From the NCBI GenBank assembly GCA_028291265.1, contig JAQGIK010000187.1:1-50848 (forward strand): 50,848 nt of DNA, written 5' to 3'. The position numbers and the translations under genes were made by a program. This document shows, piece after piece, positions 50,772 to 50,848 of this stretch. How positions within the stretch are numbered: position 1 is the stretch's first letter; every line of letters starts with the position of its first letter. Source of the DNA: Caulobacter sp. GTDB taxonomy: Bacteria > Pseudomonadota > Alphaproteobacteria > Caulobacterales > Caulobacteraceae. The notes beneath the pieces are model-generated. The model saw only the letters and a list, made by a program, of their open reading frames with translations. It made no database searches and had not been told where the DNA came from.

Positions 50772-50848
50772 CTCAAAGCTCCTTCCGGTAGCCTTGAATC
50801 AAGCTTCGCCAAATCCCGCAACAGGTTGGGTACACGCCCTAGACATAT

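Larger units (their letters stand above)
49999..50848 (-). mobile_element. IS5-type (IS427-like) insertion sequence reaching the window end
   Basis: The ends are inverted: ATATGTCTAGG at 49999-50009 and its complement at 50838-50848, followed inward by similar sequence (GACGTGGACTCAACC against GGCGTGTACCCAACC). The ~850-bp length and two overlapping transposase frames joined by an A6G slippage site fit the IS427 group. The element is complete to the last base of the window, so the far flank and any target duplication cannot be seen. CTAG within each end may include the target. Confidence 0.88.

Overview
The window is a GC-rich alphaproteobacterial chromosome segment, most likely from Caulobacterales (Caulobacter/Phenylobacterium/Brevundimonas group). 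This is inferred from the strong G/C third-position bias, the Tad/Cpa pilus genes, the lgt-midA and ileS-lspA-DUF3035 blocks, and several families of palindromic intergenic repeats. No rRNA, tRNA or CRISPR array was recognised. Coding density is high, no gene-free stretch exceeds about 300 bases, and many neighbours overlap by ATGA/GTGA or TGATG.

Layout. 1-2480: 5' end of argH, divergent tlpA, and an SPFH/NfeD membrane pair. 2489-4119: a Tat-lipoprotein nitroreductase-like gene coupled to a MarR regulator, with twin perfect palindromes in its promoter. 4116-5524: thrB-rnhA. 5557-9268: a TetR-HlyD-ABC-permease exporter operon with a near-perfect TetR operator. 9309-9522: a hairpin-ended repeat. 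9535-11483: lgt-midA. 11572-13754: ubiK, a YbjN protein, proC and a DUF6356 protein. 13831-15722: an 11-bp tandem repeat and a DUF885 secreted metallopeptidase. 16022-17440: an APC amino-acid permease. 17437-24271: a Tad/Cpa pilus operon (cpaB, cpaC, cpaE, cpaF, tadB, tadC) without pilin, prepilin peptidase or cpaD. 24462-25751: guanine deaminase.

26019-33290 holds the most striking gene, a 2,423-residue autotransporter adhesin with a lysine-free repeat passenger. After it come two small genes of unknown function, a 4TM holin-like protein, and ileS-lspA-DUF3035 lipoprotein (34823-38966). Next are a TraB/GumN protein, endonuclease-type mutL, a VOC protein, a YjhX toxin homologue and a MerR-TipAS regulator. 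43961-46819 is a cdsA-plsC-TMEM175-rsmD operon. 47093-49973 holds a P-loop kinase, a membrane-anchored AraC regulator overlapping a small Cys-containing secreted protein, and a fatty acid hydroxylase-like protein. The window ends exactly at the terminal inverted repeat of an IS5-type (IS427-like) element, which suggests a contig break.

Functional themes: envelope and surface biology dominates (pilus assembly, giant adhesin, lipoprotein maturation by Lgt and LspA, phospholipid synthesis by PlsC and CdsA, an exporter). Housekeeping genes (argH, thrB, proC, ileS, mutL, rsmD) lie between these. Much of the non-coding DNA consists of at least five kinds of palindromic repeat, some of which seem to serve as terminators.
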